NCBI GenBank assembly: GCA_020544565.1
Contig: CP078014.1
Span: forward strand, 3,164,016-3,228,015
Length of the DNA stretch: 64,000 nucleotides
Direction of reading: 5' to 3'
Source of the DNA: Bradyrhizobiaceae bacterium
Lineage (GTDB): Bacteria > Pseudomonadota > Alphaproteobacteria > Rhizobiales > Xanthobacteraceae
In this document: one piece after another, positions 36,017-45,182 of the stretch
Layout of the letters: each line of letters starts with the position of its first letter
Numbering within the stretch: the stretch's first letter is position 1
Position numbers and translations under genes: made by a program
The notes under the pieces: model-generated
The model's database searches: none
What the model saw: the letters and a program-made list of their open reading frames with translations, nothing else
What the model was told of the DNA's origin: nothing

Positions 36017-36778
36017 ATGGAACGGCCTGACGGAACGACGCATTTCGGCTTCCGCGACGTGGAGCTCGGCGACAAGCAGACGCTGGTGAACGAGGTGTTC
36101 CACAGCGTGGCGAAGCGCTACGACCTGATGAACGACCTGATGTCCGGCGGCATGCACCGGCTGTGGAAGGAAGCCATGGTCACCGCGCTGAACCCGCCGC
36201 GCTCGGACGCGCCGTTCGCGCTGCTCGACGTCGCCGGCGGCACCGGCGACATCTCGTTCCGGGCGGCGAAGGCCGCCGGCGCCGGGTTTCACGCCACCGT
36301 CTGCGACATCAACGGCGAGATGCTGGCCGTGGGCCGCGAGCGCGCCGTGGCGCAACGCCTCGACCACCAGGTCTCGTTCGTGGAAGGCAACGCCGAATCC
36401 CTGGCCTTTCCCGACAAAAGTTTCGACGCCTACACCATCGCCTTCGGCATCCGCAACGTGCCGCGCATTCCGCTGGCCCTGAGCGAAGCCTACCGCGTGC
36501 TCAGGCCGGGCGCGCGCTTCCTGTGCCTGGAATTCTCCTCCGTCGATGTGCCCGGCCTCGACCGGCTCTACGACCTGTTCTCGTTCAAGGTAATTCCGCC
36601 GATGGGCCGCGCCATCACCGGCGACGCCGACTCCTACCGCTATCTGGTCGAATCGATCCGGAAATTTCCAAAGCCGAACGCATTCGCGGACATGATCCGC
36701 GCCGCCGGCTTCGCGCGGGTCAAATACGAACTCATGTCCGGCGGCATCGTCGCGCTTCATTCGGGCTGGCGTTTGTGA
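36017..36778 (+). CDS. ubiE: Ubiquinone/menaquinone C-methyltransferase UbiE, 253 aa
   Basis: UbiE is the SAM-dependent C-methyltransferase of quinone synthesis. The conserved THFGFRDV start is followed by [23 protein letters not shown], the SAM site [12 protein letters not shown] (about residue 73), FAIGIRN-like [10 protein letters not shown] and the C-terminal [13 protein letters not shown]. Start ATG 36017 fits the family; an in-frame ATG at 35951 adds a poor extension. The stop overlaps the ubiB start (GTGA), so translation of the two is coupled. Confidence 0.96.
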   Translation: MERPDGTTHFGFRDVELGDKQTLVNEVFHSVAKRYDLMNDLMSGGMHRLWKEAMVTALNPPRSDAPFALLDVAGGTGDISFRAAKAAGAGFHATVCDINGEMLAVGRERAVAQRLDHQVSFVEGNAESLAFPDKSFDAYTIAFGIRNVPRIPLALSEAYRVLRPGARFLCLEFSSVDVPGLDRLYDLFSFKVIPPMGRAITGDADSYRYLVESIRKFPKPNAFADMIRAAGFARVKYELMSGGIVALHSGWRL

Positions 36779-38343
36779 TTGCTGCACTCACTCATACCTT
36801 GAGGCTGGCGCGCGCGGGCTATGTGCTGGCGCGCGAAGGCGTGTTCGGTTTCGCCGATCCATCGGTCACGCCGCCGCAGGCGCGGTTCGCGGTGCGCATG
36901 GCGCGACTGATCGAGCGGCGCAACGCCGCCGCCGGCGGGCGGCTGTCGCGGGCGCTAACGCGACTCGGCCCCACTTACGTCAAGCTCGGCCAGTTTCTCG
37001 CCACCCGCCCCGACGTGGTCGGCGTCGCCATGGCGCGCGACCTCGAAAACCTGCAGGACCGCGTCGCCCCGTTCCCGCAAGCGCAGGCCGAAGCGGTGAT
37101 CGCCACCGCGTTCGACAGGCCGGTGGCGCAGGTGTTTTCCAGTTTCGGCGCACCGGTCGCCGCCGCCTCGATCGCGCAGGTGCATCGCGCCGAGATCGAA
37201 ACCAACGGCATCCGCCGAACCGTCGCGGTCAAGGTGCTGCGCCCCCATGTCGGCAACCGCTTTCGCAAGGACCTCGGCGATTTCATGTTCGCGGCGCGCC
37301 GGATGGAAGCGGTCTCCGCCGAGGCGCGGCGGCTGCGCCCGATCGAGATCGTCGAGACGCTGTCGCGCTCGGTGGCGATGGAGATGGACCTGCGGCTCGA
37401 AGCCGCCGCCCTGTCGGAGATGGCGGAGAACACCGAACGCGACGCCGACTTCCGCGTCCCGGCGGTGGACTGGGACCGCACCAGCCATCACGTGCTGACG
37501 ATGGAATGGATCGACGGCATCGCGCTCAACGACCGCACCAAGCTGGAGGCCGCCGGCATCGATCTGCCCGATCTCGGCCGCAAGGTGATCCAGAACTTCC
37601 TGCGCCACGCGTTGCGCGACGGCTTCTTCCACGCCGACATGCATCCCGGCAATCTGTTCGTCGACGACGCCGGACGGCTGGTGGCGGTCGATTTCGGCAT
37701 CATGGGCCGGCTCGGCCTCAAGGAACGGCGCTTCCTCGCCGAGATTCTGCTCGGCTTCATCACCCGCGACTATCGCCGCGTCGCCGAGGTGCACTTCGAG
37801 GCCGGCTACGTGCCGGCGCATCACTCGGTCGAGAATTTCGCGCAGGCCATCCGCGCCATCGGCGAGCCGATCCACAACCGCTCCGCCGACGAAATCTCGA
37901 TGGCGAAACTGCTGTCGCTGCTGCTCGAGGTCACCGGCCTGTTCGACATGCGCACGCGGCCGGAACTGATCCTGCTGCAGAAGACCATGGTGGTGGTGGA
38001 AGGCGTGGCGCGCGGTTTCGACCCCAAGCTCGACATCTGGACCACCGCCGATCCGGTGGTGCGCGAATGGATTTCGCGCAATCTCGGCCCGGTCGGCCGC
38101 ATCGAAAGCGCGGTCAACGGCGCGGGCGACCTCGGCCGGGTGCTGTCGGGGCTGCCGGCCATCGCCGCGCGCTCGGTCGCGGTGCTCAACCAGTTCGACG
38201 CCATCACCCGCGACGGCCTCGTGCTGTCGCCGGAGACCGTGGCCGCCATCGGCAAGGCGGAGGCCCGGCGCAACCGCTGGCAGACCGCGGCTCTGTGGGT
38301 GATCGCCGTGACATTCATCGGCATCCTGTGGTCGCTACATTGA
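36775..38343 (+). CDS. ubiB: UbiB/ADCK-type ubiquinone biosynthesis ATPase, 522 aa
   Basis: This is an atypical protein-kinase-like protein needed for ubiquinone synthesis. The UbiB-specific [11 protein letters not shown] (KxGQ motif, about residue 68) and the Ala-rich loop [11 protein letters not shown] are present. The invariant lysine follows in VAVKVL, then the kinase-like [11 protein letters not shown] and VDFGIMG. Two hydrophobic stretches at the C-terminus (ending [17 protein letters not shown]) anchor it in the membrane. The start is GTG 36775, overlapping the ubiE stop. Its own stop codon is part of the palindrome before coaBC. Confidence 0.95.
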   Translation: MIAALTHTLRLARAGYVLAREGVFGFADPSVTPPQARFAVRMARLIERRNAAAGGRLSRALTRLGPTYVKLGQFLATRPDVVGVAMARDLENLQDRVAPFPQAQAEAVIATAFDRPVAQVFSSFGAPVAAASIAQVHRAEIETNGIRRTVAVKVLRPHVGNRFRKDLGDFMFAARRMEAVSAEARRLRPIEIVETLSRSVAMEMDLRLEAAALSEMAENTERDADFRVPAVDWDRTSHHVLTMEWIDGIALNDRTKLEAAGIDLPDLGRKVIQNFLRHALRDGFFHADMHPGNLFVDDAGRLVAVDFGIMGRLGLKERRFLAEILLGFITRDYRRVAEVHFEAGYVPAHHSVENFAQAIRAIGEPIHNRSADEISMAKLLSLLLEVTGLFDMRTRPELILLQKTMVVVEGVARGFDPKLDIWTTADPVVREWISRNLGPVGRIESAVNGAGDLGRVLSGLPAIAARSVAVLNQFDAITRDGLVLSPETVAAIGKAEARRNRWQTAALWVIAVTFIGILWSLH

Positions 38344-38384
38344 TGTGATCGCATCGCAATCATAATTTGATTGCAATGACATCA
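38341..38384. promoter_or_regulatory. Nested palindrome upstream of coaBC, candidate operator
   Basis: The inner dyad GCAATCA-TAATT-TGATTGC (38356-38374) is perfect. Outer arms TGATGT (38341-38346) and ACATCA (38379-38384) are also inverted. The block is AT-rich against its surroundings and starts inside the ubiB stop codon, about 35-75 bp before the coaBC ATG. This is where an autoregulatory ribbon-helix-helix protein would bind. No T tract follows, so it is not a terminator. Confidence 0.55.
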
Positions 38385-38416
38385 TTTGCTAGGAACGGCC
38401 ATCCGGGAGCATGGTC

Positions 38417-39847
38417 ATGGCAAGCCTCACCGTCCGCAAACTCGACGACGCCCTCAAGGCCAGCCTGCGGCTGCGCGCAGCGCGAAACGGCCGCTCGGTA
38501 GAGGACGAGGTGCGGATGATCCTGCGCGACGCCGCCGAGGCGCCTGCAGCCGCGCCGCCGGCCCTGCCCACAGCCCCCCCGGTCCCCGCAGCACGACCGC
38601 AGTACGGGGACCGCGCCGGAGCCGGCCGCCCGCGCGTGACCCTGATCATCGGCGGCGGCATCGCCGCCTACAAGGCGCTCGACCTGATCCGCCGCCTCAA
38701 GGACCGCGGCCTCCACGTCCGCTGCGTCATGACCCGCGCCGCGCAGCAATTCGTCGCGCCGCTGACCGCCGGCGCGCTGGCGGACGAGCGCTGCTACACC
38801 GACCTGTTCGACCCCCAGAGCGAGTTCGACGCCGGGCACATCCGCCTCGCCCGCGACACCGACCTCATCGTCATCGCCCCCGCCACCGCCGACCTGATGG
38901 CCAAGATGGCGCAGGGCCATGCCGACGATCTCGCCACCGCCATCCTGCTCGCCACCAATCGCCCGGTGCTGCTGGCGCCCGCGATGAACCCGCTGATGTG
39001 GGCCAACGCCGCCACCAAACGCAACGTGGCGCAGCTGATCCGCGATGGCGTCCATGTCATCGGGCCGAATTCCGGCGAGATGGCCGAGGCCAACGAGGCC
39101 GGCGTCGGCCGCATGTCCGAGCCGCTGGAGATCGCCGCCGCCGCCGACGCGCTGCTGCGCCCGCCGCAGGCCCGGCCCCTCGCGGGGACGACAATTCTCG
39201 TCACCGCCGGACCGACCCATGAGCCGATCGACCCGGTGCGCTACATCGCCAACCGTTCCTCGGGCAAGCAGGGCTTCGCCATCGCCGCCGCCGCCGCGCA
39301 GGCCGGGGCGGAGGTGACGCTGGTGTCGGGGCCGGTGGATCTCGCCGATCCGCCCGGCGTCCGCGTCATCCGCGTCGAATCCGCTCGCGACATGCTGGCG
39401 CAGGTCGAGACAATGCTGCCGGTGAACATCGCGATCTTCGCCGCCGCGGTGGCCGACTGGCGCGTCGCCAATGCCGGGGAGCAGAAGATCAAGAAGACCG
39501 CGCAGGGCATGCCGCAGCTGGCGCTGGTGGAAAATCCCGACATTCTCGCCACGGTCTCGAAGCTCACGCACAACCGCCCGCTGCTGGTGATCGGCTTCGC
39601 CGCCGAGACCGAGCACCTGATCGACAACGCCACCGCCAAGCTCAGGCGCAAGGGCTGCGACTGGATCGTCGCCAACGACGTCTCGCCCGCGACCGGGGTC
39701 ATGGGCGGCGACCGCAACACCGTTCACGTTCTCACCCGCGACCATGAGGACGTGGCGATCGACTCCTGGCCGGTGATGACCAAGGACGAGGTCGCCACCG
39801 CGCTGGTCGCGAAAATCGCCGCCGCCACAGGACACCCGCCCGCATGA
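38417..39847 (+). CDS. coaBC: CoaBC with an N-terminal FitA-like ribbon-helix-helix domain, 476 aa
   Basis: CoaBC joins 4'-phosphopantothenate to cysteine and decarboxylates the product on the way to CoA. Residues 1-41 ([38 protein letters not shown]) match FitA-type antitoxin DNA-binding domains. A Pro/Ala linker (42-71) follows, then CoaC with AGHIRL and APAMNPLMW, then CoaB with [11 protein letters not shown] and KIKK. The usual flap Cys of CoaC (ACG before GxGRM in E. coli) is not seen; here it reads [13 protein letters not shown] 38417 has GGGAG seven bases upstream. The stop overlaps dut (ATGA). Start 38411 is two codons earlier. Confidence 0.92.
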   Translation: MASLTVRKLDDALKASLRLRAARNGRSVEDEVRMILRDAAEAPAAAPPALPTAPPVPAARPQYGDRAGAGRPRVTLIIGGGIAAYKALDLIRRLKDRGLHVRCVMTRAAQQFVAPLTAGALADERCYTDLFDPQSEFDAGHIRLARDTDLIVIAPATADLMAKMAQGHADDLATAILLATNRPVLLAPAMNPLMWANAATKRNVAQLIRDGVHVIGPNSGEMAEANEAGVGRMSEPLEIAAAADALLRPPQARPLAGTTILVTAGPTHEPIDPVRYIANRSSGKQGFAIAAAAAQAGAEVTLVSGPVDLADPPGVRVIRVESARDMLAQVETMLPVNIAIFAAAVADWRVANAGEQKIKKTAQGMPQLALVENPDILATVSKLTHNRPLLVIGFAAETEHLIDNATAKLRRKGCDWIVANDVSPATGVMGGDRNTVHVLTRDHEDVAIDSWPVMTKDEVATALVAKIAAATGHPPA

Positions 39848-40302
39848 CCTCTTCCGTCACCGTCGAAGTGCAACGCCTGCCCCACGCCGAGGGACTGGCG
39901 CTGCCGGCCTACCAGAGCGCCCACGCCGCCGGTCTCGATCTTCTGGCCGCGGTGGCCGAGGACAAGCCGGTGACACTGGCGCCCGGCCAGCGCGCGCTGG
40001 TGCCGACCGGGCTGACGATCGCGCTGCCGGACGGCTTCGAGGCGCAGGTGCGGCCACGCTCGGGTCTGGCGCTGAAGCATGGCGTCACCGTGCTCAACGC
40101 GCCGGGCACGGTGGACGCCGATTATCGCGGCGAAGTCGCGGTGCTGCTGATCAACCATGGCGCTGACGCCTTCACGATCCGGCGCGGCGAGCGCATCGCC
40201 CAGATGGTGATCGCGCCCGTCACCCGCGCAACCCTCGTGACGGTGGCAACGCTTTCGGCCACCGCGCGCGGCAGCGGCGGCTTCGGTTCCACCGGGCGCT
40301 AG
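39844..40302 (+). CDS. dut: dUTP diphosphatase, 152 aa
   Basis: Dut hydrolyses dUTP to dUMP, keeping uracil out of DNA and feeding thymidylate synthesis. All five trimeric dUTPase motifs are visible in order: [42 protein letters not shown] and the C-terminal [10 protein letters not shown] arm. It overlaps the coaBC stop by four bases, as in the common coaBC(dfp)-dut gene pair. A palindromic repeat begins at its stop codon and may end the transcript. Confidence 0.97.
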   Translation: MTSSVTVEVQRLPHAEGLALPAYQSAHAAGLDLLAAVAEDKPVTLAPGQRALVPTGLTIALPDGFEAQVRPRSGLALKHGVTVLNAPGTVDADYRGEVAVLLINHGADAFTIRRGERIAQMVIAPVTRATLVTVATLSATARGSGGFGSTGR

Positions 40303-40372
40303 TGTCCTGAATCCGAAGTTCGCCTCGTTTTGCAGCGCGCTCCTAAGCGAACTTCGGATTCAAAAGGACACT
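40301..40372. repeat. Imperfect palindromic repeat after dut
   Basis: Arms of about 23 bp (40301-40323 and 40347-40372) pair except for a 3-nt AAA bulge in the right arm. The arm begins AGTGTCCTGAATCCGAAG. The left arm starts in the dut stop codon. It probably forms a hairpin that could end dut transcription. Confidence 0.8.
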
Positions 40373-40390
40373 GGAAACTATAATTTTAAT

Positions 40391-40457
40391 GTGGCTTTGG
40401 TTCGCAAGTCCGCAATGGACATGCTGGGAAACGGTGCGGACTTGCGAACCACCACAC
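40391..40457. repeat. Second palindromic repeat before divL
   Basis: A perfect 16-bp inverted pair (40399-40414 and 40435-40450) starts GGTTCGCAAGTCC, and less exact symmetry extends outward to the GTGG/CCAC ends. It follows the previous palindrome by 18 bp. The rest of the 300-bp gap before divL shows no gene. Confidence 0.8.
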
Positions 40458-40602
40458 TAAAAAGAGCGCGAATCGCACCGCACAACGGCGGGCGATGCTC
40501 ATTATTTCGCCGCGGGATTCACGTTCACGGTCTGGACTCTTACCCCACGAGTCCCGAAGGGGATATTGTCATTCGATTCGTGGGCGGCGGTTGGAACAGG
40601 CC

Positions 40603-43113
40603 ATGTCAGGCGTGATCGCGGGGATGCGGCGGACCTTGCTGTCCTGCACGTCGATTGTACGCGCGAGCGTCGCAGCGACGCTGCTTGCCGCCACGCCGGC
40701 CTGGGCGGGCGAAGCCAGCGTCACCGACATCGCGCTGGCGCTGTTCAGCGATCTCAACCGTCAGGAACTGGCCGCGCTGGCGGTGGCGGCTGCGGTGCTC
40801 GGCTTCTCGGTGGTGGCGGCGATCCTGCTGATGCGCACGCGGCTGCGCGCGGCTGCCATTGAAGCCCGCCTGCGCACCGACAATCAGGCGTTACAACATG
40901 AAACCGACCGCTTTCGCGCGCTGCTGTTCGCCGAGCCACAGGTTCTGATCGCGTGGGCAGCGGGCGGCGATCGCCCCGACATAAGCGGCGACATCGCGCT
41001 GCTGCTGCCGCCCGGCGCCGATCCCGTCAATCCGCAGCGCGTGCTGGCGTTCGGCAGCTGGCTGCTACCGGAACAGGCGCGCGAGATGGACCACGCCGTC
41101 GACCGGCTGCGCGAGGCCGGCGAGGGCTTCCGCCTCACTTTGTCCACCGCCGCCGGCCGCGCCATCGAGGCGATCGGCCGCGCCATCGGCGGCCAGGCCA
41201 TCGTGCGGATCCGCGAACTGTCCGGCGTGCGCATGGAGCTCGCCGAGTTGCGCGCCCGCCACGATCAACTGGTCGAGGAAACCGGCGCGCTGCGCGCCTT
41301 CGCCGACGCGGTGGCGCTGCCGGTGTGGACCCGGCGCGACGACGGCACGCTGGGCTTCGCCAACACCGCCTACGCCCAGGCCACCGACGCGGGCTGCGTC
41401 GCCGACGCCATCGCCGGCAATCTTGAGCTGCTCGACCGCGACGACCGCACCGACATGGCGCGCGCCCTCGCCGACAACGGCGTTTTCGAAGGCCGCGTGC
41501 CCATCGTCACCCATGGCGAGCGCCGCATCTTCGACATTCACGCGCTTACCGTAGCGAACGGCAGCGCCGGCATCGCCGTGGACGTGACCGAAACCGAGAA
41601 CCTTCGCGCCGCATTGAAGCGGATGGCGGACGCGCACCGCCGCATGCTGGATCAGTTGTCGTCGGGCGTCGCCGTGTTCGACGCCGCGCGACGGCTGACC
41701 TTCTACAACGATTCCTACCGCAGGTTGTGGGATCTCGACCGCGCCTTCCTCGACGACGGCCCGGACGATTCCAGCGTGCTCGACAAGCTGCGCGTGGCGC
41801 GCAGGATTCCCGAGCAGCCGGATTTCCGCGCCTGGAAAACCAAGCTGTTCGAAGCCTATCATACGCTGGAGCCGGCCAAGGACACCTGGTACTTGCCGGA
41901 CGGCCGCGCCATCAGCGTCGTCACCGCGCCCAATCCGGAGGGCGGCGTCACCTATCTGTTCGACGACGTCACCGAGGGCCTCAAGCTCGCGCGGCAGAAC
42001 GACGGCCTGATGCGGGTGCAGCGCGAGACGCTGGACAACCTCGCCGAAGCCGTCGCGGTGTTCGGCAGCAACGGGCGCGCGCAACTGTTCAATCCGCCGT
42101 TCGCACGGATGTGGAAGCTCGCGCCGGAGGCCTTGGCGCAGCAGCCGCATATCGAGACCATCGAGCAATGGTGCCGGCCGCTGTTCGACGACGACGCCAC
42201 ATGGCGGACGCTGCGCGCGGCCATCACCGCCATCGACAACCGCCGTTCGGTGCCGCTGCGGCTCGAACGCAAGGACGGCAGCGTGCTCGACTGCACCACC
42301 ATGCCGCTGCCCGACGGCGCGACCATGCTGACCTTCCAGGACATCACCGACACGGTGAACGTCGAGCGCGCGCTGCGCGAGCGCAACGAGGCGCTGGAAG
42401 CCGCCGACCAGATGAAGATCGACTTCGTCCATCACATGTCCTACGAGCTGCGCGCCCCGCTGACCTCGATCATCGGCTTCGCGCATTTCCTCGGCGATCC
42501 GGCCACCGGGCCGATGACGCCGAAGCAGGCGGAATATCTCGGCTACATCACCACCTCGACCGACGCGCTGCTGGCGATCAGCAACAACATTCTCGATCTC
42601 GCCACTATCGACGCCGGCGCGATGAAGCTCAATCTCGGCCCGGTGGACCTCGGCAAGACCGTGGCGGAGGCAACGACCGGCATCCAGGACCGCCTCGCGC
42701 GCGATCAAATCCGCCTCGACGTCGCCATCGATCCCGAGATCGGCGATTTCGTCGCCGACGAGCGCCGCATCGTCCAGGTGCTCTACAACCTGCTCGCCAA
42801 CGCCGTCGGCTTCTCGCCGCCGAACAGCACGGTGACGCTGCGCGCCCGGCGCGCCAATGGCAGCGTGGTGTTCTCGGTGTCCGACACCGGCCCCGGCATT
42901 CCGGCGGAGGTCAAGGACAAGGTGTTCGACTGGTTCGAGAGCCACGCCAACGGCTCGCGCCATCGCGGCGCCGGCCTCGGCCTGTCGCTGGTGCGATCCT
43001 TCGTCGAGCTGCACGGCGGCCGGGTCCATGTCGATTCGACGGTGGGCAAGGGCACCACCGTCACCTGCGAATTTCCGGCCGATCACACCGCCCACCGCAA
43101 CGCCGCCGAATGA
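40603..43113 (+). CDS. divL: DivL-type histidine-kinase-like cell-cycle protein, 836 aa
   Basis: The N-terminal region has a signal-like hydrophobic stretch and one clear membrane helix (about residues 55-78). PAS-like domains (about 220-600) follow, then a DHp/HATPase core. The phosphoacceptor His of the H box is Tyr: HHMSYELRAPLTSI, Tyr about residue 614. This is the hallmark of DivL, which works in the CckA-ChpT-CtrA pathway and is regulated by DivK. The ATPase motifs look intact (LLANAVGFS, SDTGPGIP, GAGLGLSLV). ATG 40603 lies before the hydrophobic segment. The stop overlaps tsaE-amgK by ATGA. Confidence 0.9.
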   Translation: MSGVIAGMRRTLLSCTSIVRASVAATLLAATPAWAGEASVTDIALALFSDLNRQELAALAVAAAVLGFSVVAAILLMRTRLRAAAIEARLRTDNQALQHETDRFRALLFAEPQVLIAWAAGGDRPDISGDIALLLPPGADPVNPQRVLAFGSWLLPEQAREMDHAVDRLREAGEGFRLTLSTAAGRAIEAIGRAIGGQAIVRIRELSGVRMELAELRARHDQLVEETGALRAFADAVALPVWTRRDDGTLGFANTAYAQATDAGCVADAIAGNLELLDRDDRTDMARALADNGVFEGRVPIVTHGERRIFDIHALTVANGSAGIAVDVTETENLRAALKRMADAHRRMLDQLSSGVAVFDAARRLTFYNDSYRRLWDLDRAFLDDGPDDSSVLDKLRVARRIPEQPDFRAWKTKLFEAYHTLEPAKDTWYLPDGRAISVVTAPNPEGGVTYLFDDVTEGLKLARQNDGLMRVQRETLDNLAEAVAVFGSNGRAQLFNPPFARMWKLAPEALAQQPHIETIEQWCRPLFDDDATWRTLRAAITAIDNRRSVPLRLERKDGSVLDCTTMPLPDGATMLTFQDITDTVNVERALRERNEALEAADQMKIDFVHHMSYELRAPLTSIIGFAHFLGDPATGPMTPKQAEYLGYITTSTDALLAISNNILDLATIDAGAMKLNLGPVDLGKTVAEATTGIQDRLARDQIRLDVAIDPEIGDFVADERRIVQVLYNLLANAVGFSPPNSTVTLRARRANGSVVFSVSDTGPGIPAEVKDKVFDWFESHANGSRHRGAGLGLSLVRSFVELHGGRVHVDSTVGKGTTVTCEFPADHTAHRNAAE

Positions 43114-44633
43114 GCGAACCCTTCGCCTTTCACGTTGCCCTCGCCAACGAAGCCGCCACCGCCGGCCTGATGGCCGATCTGGCGCTGCTGCTTGGGCCCG
43201 GCGACGTCGTCACCCTGTCGGGCGATCTCGGCGCCGGCAAAACCTCGGCGGCGCGCGCGCTGATCCGCTATGTGGCGCAGGACGACGATGTCGAGGTGCC
43301 GAGCCCGACCTTCACTTTGGCGCAGCACTACGACCTGCCGCCCTTCGCCGTGCTTCACGCCGATCTCTATCGCATCGGCGATGCCTCCGAACTGGAGGAG
43401 ATCGGACTTGCGCCGCTGCCCAAACGCGCCGTGGCGCTGATCGAATGGCCCGAGCGCGCGCCCGACTGGCTGCCGGCGGACCGCATCGCCATCGCCCTGA
43501 GCCATCGTCCGGCACTGGGCTCCGTGGCCCGCGCCGCCGAGATCACCGGTTACGGCGCGGCCCGCGCCAAGGTCGAGCGGCTCGCGGCGCTGCGCCAGTT
43601 CCTGGAGCTCGCCGGCCAGATCGACGCCCGGCGGCAGCACATGCCCGGCGACGCCTCCACGCGCTCCTATGCGCGCCTGCTCAAGGGCGACGACGCCGCC
43701 ATCCTGATGAATTCGCCGCGCCGCCCCGACGGGCCCGCGCTCTACAACGGCCGATCCTACAGCGCGGCGGTGCATCTCGCCGAGGACGTCAAGCCGTTCG
43801 TCGCCATCGCCAATGGCCTGCGCCAGCGCGGCTATTCCGCGCCGGAAATCTATCACGCCGATCTCGACGAGGGCTTTCTTCTCACCGAGGATCTCGGCCG
43901 CGCCGTGTTCGTCGCGGGCGATCCGCCGGCCCCGATCCTGGAGCGCTACGAGGCCGCGGTGGATATGCTGGCGGCGCTGCATCGCGCACCACTGCCGGAG
44001 GTGCTGCCGCTCGCGCCGCAGATCGACTACGCCATTCCGCCGTTCGACGATGAGGCCATGATGATCGAGGTCGGGCTGATGCCGGAGTGGTATCTGCCGG
44101 ACCGCAACGTCACGGTGACGGACGCCATGCGCGCCGAATTCGCGCGGCTGTGGCGCGACCTGTTCGCCCGGCTCGCGGACGTGCCGCGCACCTGGATGCT
44201 GCGCGATTTCCATTCGCCCAACCTGATCTGGTTGGCGCAGCGCGAAGGCATCGCCCGTGTCGGCCTGCTCGATTTCCAAGACACGGTGATGGGTCCCGCC
44301 GCCTATGACGTGGTGTCGCTGCTGCAGGACGCGCGGATCGACGTGCCGGAGCCGGTCGAGATCGCCATGCTGGCGCGCTATGCGCGGGCGCGCAAAACCG
44401 CCGACCCGGCGTTCGATCCGGCCGCCTTCGTGGCGCAATACGCGCTGATGTCGGCGCAGCGCAACACCCGGCTGCTCGGCACCTTCGCCCGCCTCAACCG
44501 CCGCGACGGCAAGCCGCATTATCTGCGCCACCAGCCGCGGGTGTGGACCTATCTCACCCGCGCTCTCGCCCATCCCGGGCTCGCCGCCTACCGGCAATGG
44601 TGCGCGGCCCATATCCCGGCACCGGCCGCCTGA
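43110..44633 (+). CDS. Fused TsaE (t6A synthesis ATPase) and AmgK (amino-sugar 1-kinase), 507 aa
   Basis: Residues 1-165 are TsaE, the ATPase that partners TsaB and TsaD in making t6A37 of tRNA. Walker A GDLGAGKTS lies at about residue 39, then SPTFTLAQHYD and the HADLYRI segment. From about residue 170 follows an aminoglycoside-phosphotransferase-like kinase of the AmgK type (GDASTRSYARL, FHSPNLIW and the DFQDTVMGP metal site), which phosphorylates MurNAc or GlcNAc at C1. The fusion is common in alphaproteobacteria. murU, the next enzyme, is two genes downstream. It overlaps divL by four bases. Confidence 0.92.
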   Translation: MSEPFAFHVALANEAATAGLMADLALLLGPGDVVTLSGDLGAGKTSAARALIRYVAQDDDVEVPSPTFTLAQHYDLPPFAVLHADLYRIGDASELEEIGLAPLPKRAVALIEWPERAPDWLPADRIAIALSHRPALGSVARAAEITGYGAARAKVERLAALRQFLELAGQIDARRQHMPGDASTRSYARLLKGDDAAILMNSPRRPDGPALYNGRSYSAAVHLAEDVKPFVAIANGLRQRGYSAPEIYHADLDEGFLLTEDLGRAVFVAGDPPAPILERYEAAVDMLAALHRAPLPEVLPLAPQIDYAIPPFDDEAMMIEVGLMPEWYLPDRNVTVTDAMRAEFARLWRDLFARLADVPRTWMLRDFHSPNLIWLAQREGIARVGLLDFQDTVMGPAAYDVVSLLQDARIDVPEPVEIAMLARYARARKTADPAFDPAAFVAQYALMSAQRNTRLLGTFARLNRRDGKPHYLRHQPRVWTYLTRALAHPGLAAYRQWCAAHIPAPAA

Positions 44634-44744
44634 GCGCGCCGCCAGTATTGGTTTCCTGCAGCCTTTACCGCTTGTTAGCCGAACCCGTCATAACCTCGCA
44701 GCGACGGCCATGCGCGAAGGCGCGGCCCCGCAGAGAGATGGATC

Positions 44745-45068
44745 ATGGCGGAACGGCAACAGGGCGAGCGCGTCGTGTTCGAACGCGGCTTCGCCGCTCA
44801 CATGATGGGTATCGACGGCACCTGGCGCCGCAACTGCCTGGTGGAGGACGTGTCCGAAACCGGCGCCAAGCTGACGGTGGAAGGCTCAGTCGAGGGCCTC
44901 AATCTCAAGGAATTCTTCCTGCTGCTGTCGTCCACCGGACTGGCCTACCGCCGCTGCGAACTGTCCTGGGTGAACGGCAACCAGATCGGCGCCAGCTTCC
45001 TCAGGCCGAACGACGGCAAGAAGCGCGGCAGCCGGCGCCCCGCGAATTCGCAAACCGCGGAAGCGTGA
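44745..45068 (+). CDS. PilZ domain protein, 107 aa
   Basis: This is a single PilZ domain, the common cyclic-di-GMP receptor. The second motif DVSETGAKL (D/N-x-S-x-x-G) is intact at about residues 36-44. The first Arg motif is represented by RVVFERG, where the spacing between Arg residues is one longer than the canonical RxxxR. Binding is therefore probable but should be tested. GAGAGATGGATC precedes ATG 44745. It sits between tsaE-amgK and murU. No effector is obvious from the context. Confidence 0.85.
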   Translation: MAERQQGERVVFERGFAAHMMGIDGTWRRNCLVEDVSETGAKLTVEGSVEGLNLKEFFLLLSSTGLAYRRCELSWVNGNQIGASFLRPNDGKKRGSRRPANSQTAEA

Positions 45069-45182
45069 GCGCGCTGCGACCCCAAGTCGTATCGCTGTCA
45101 CAATCCGCGATTACAGCATCGGCCAGCCGCCTGCCGCGCCGATTCGGCCGATCCCTCCCCGCGCACGTCGAGATCCGCACCG

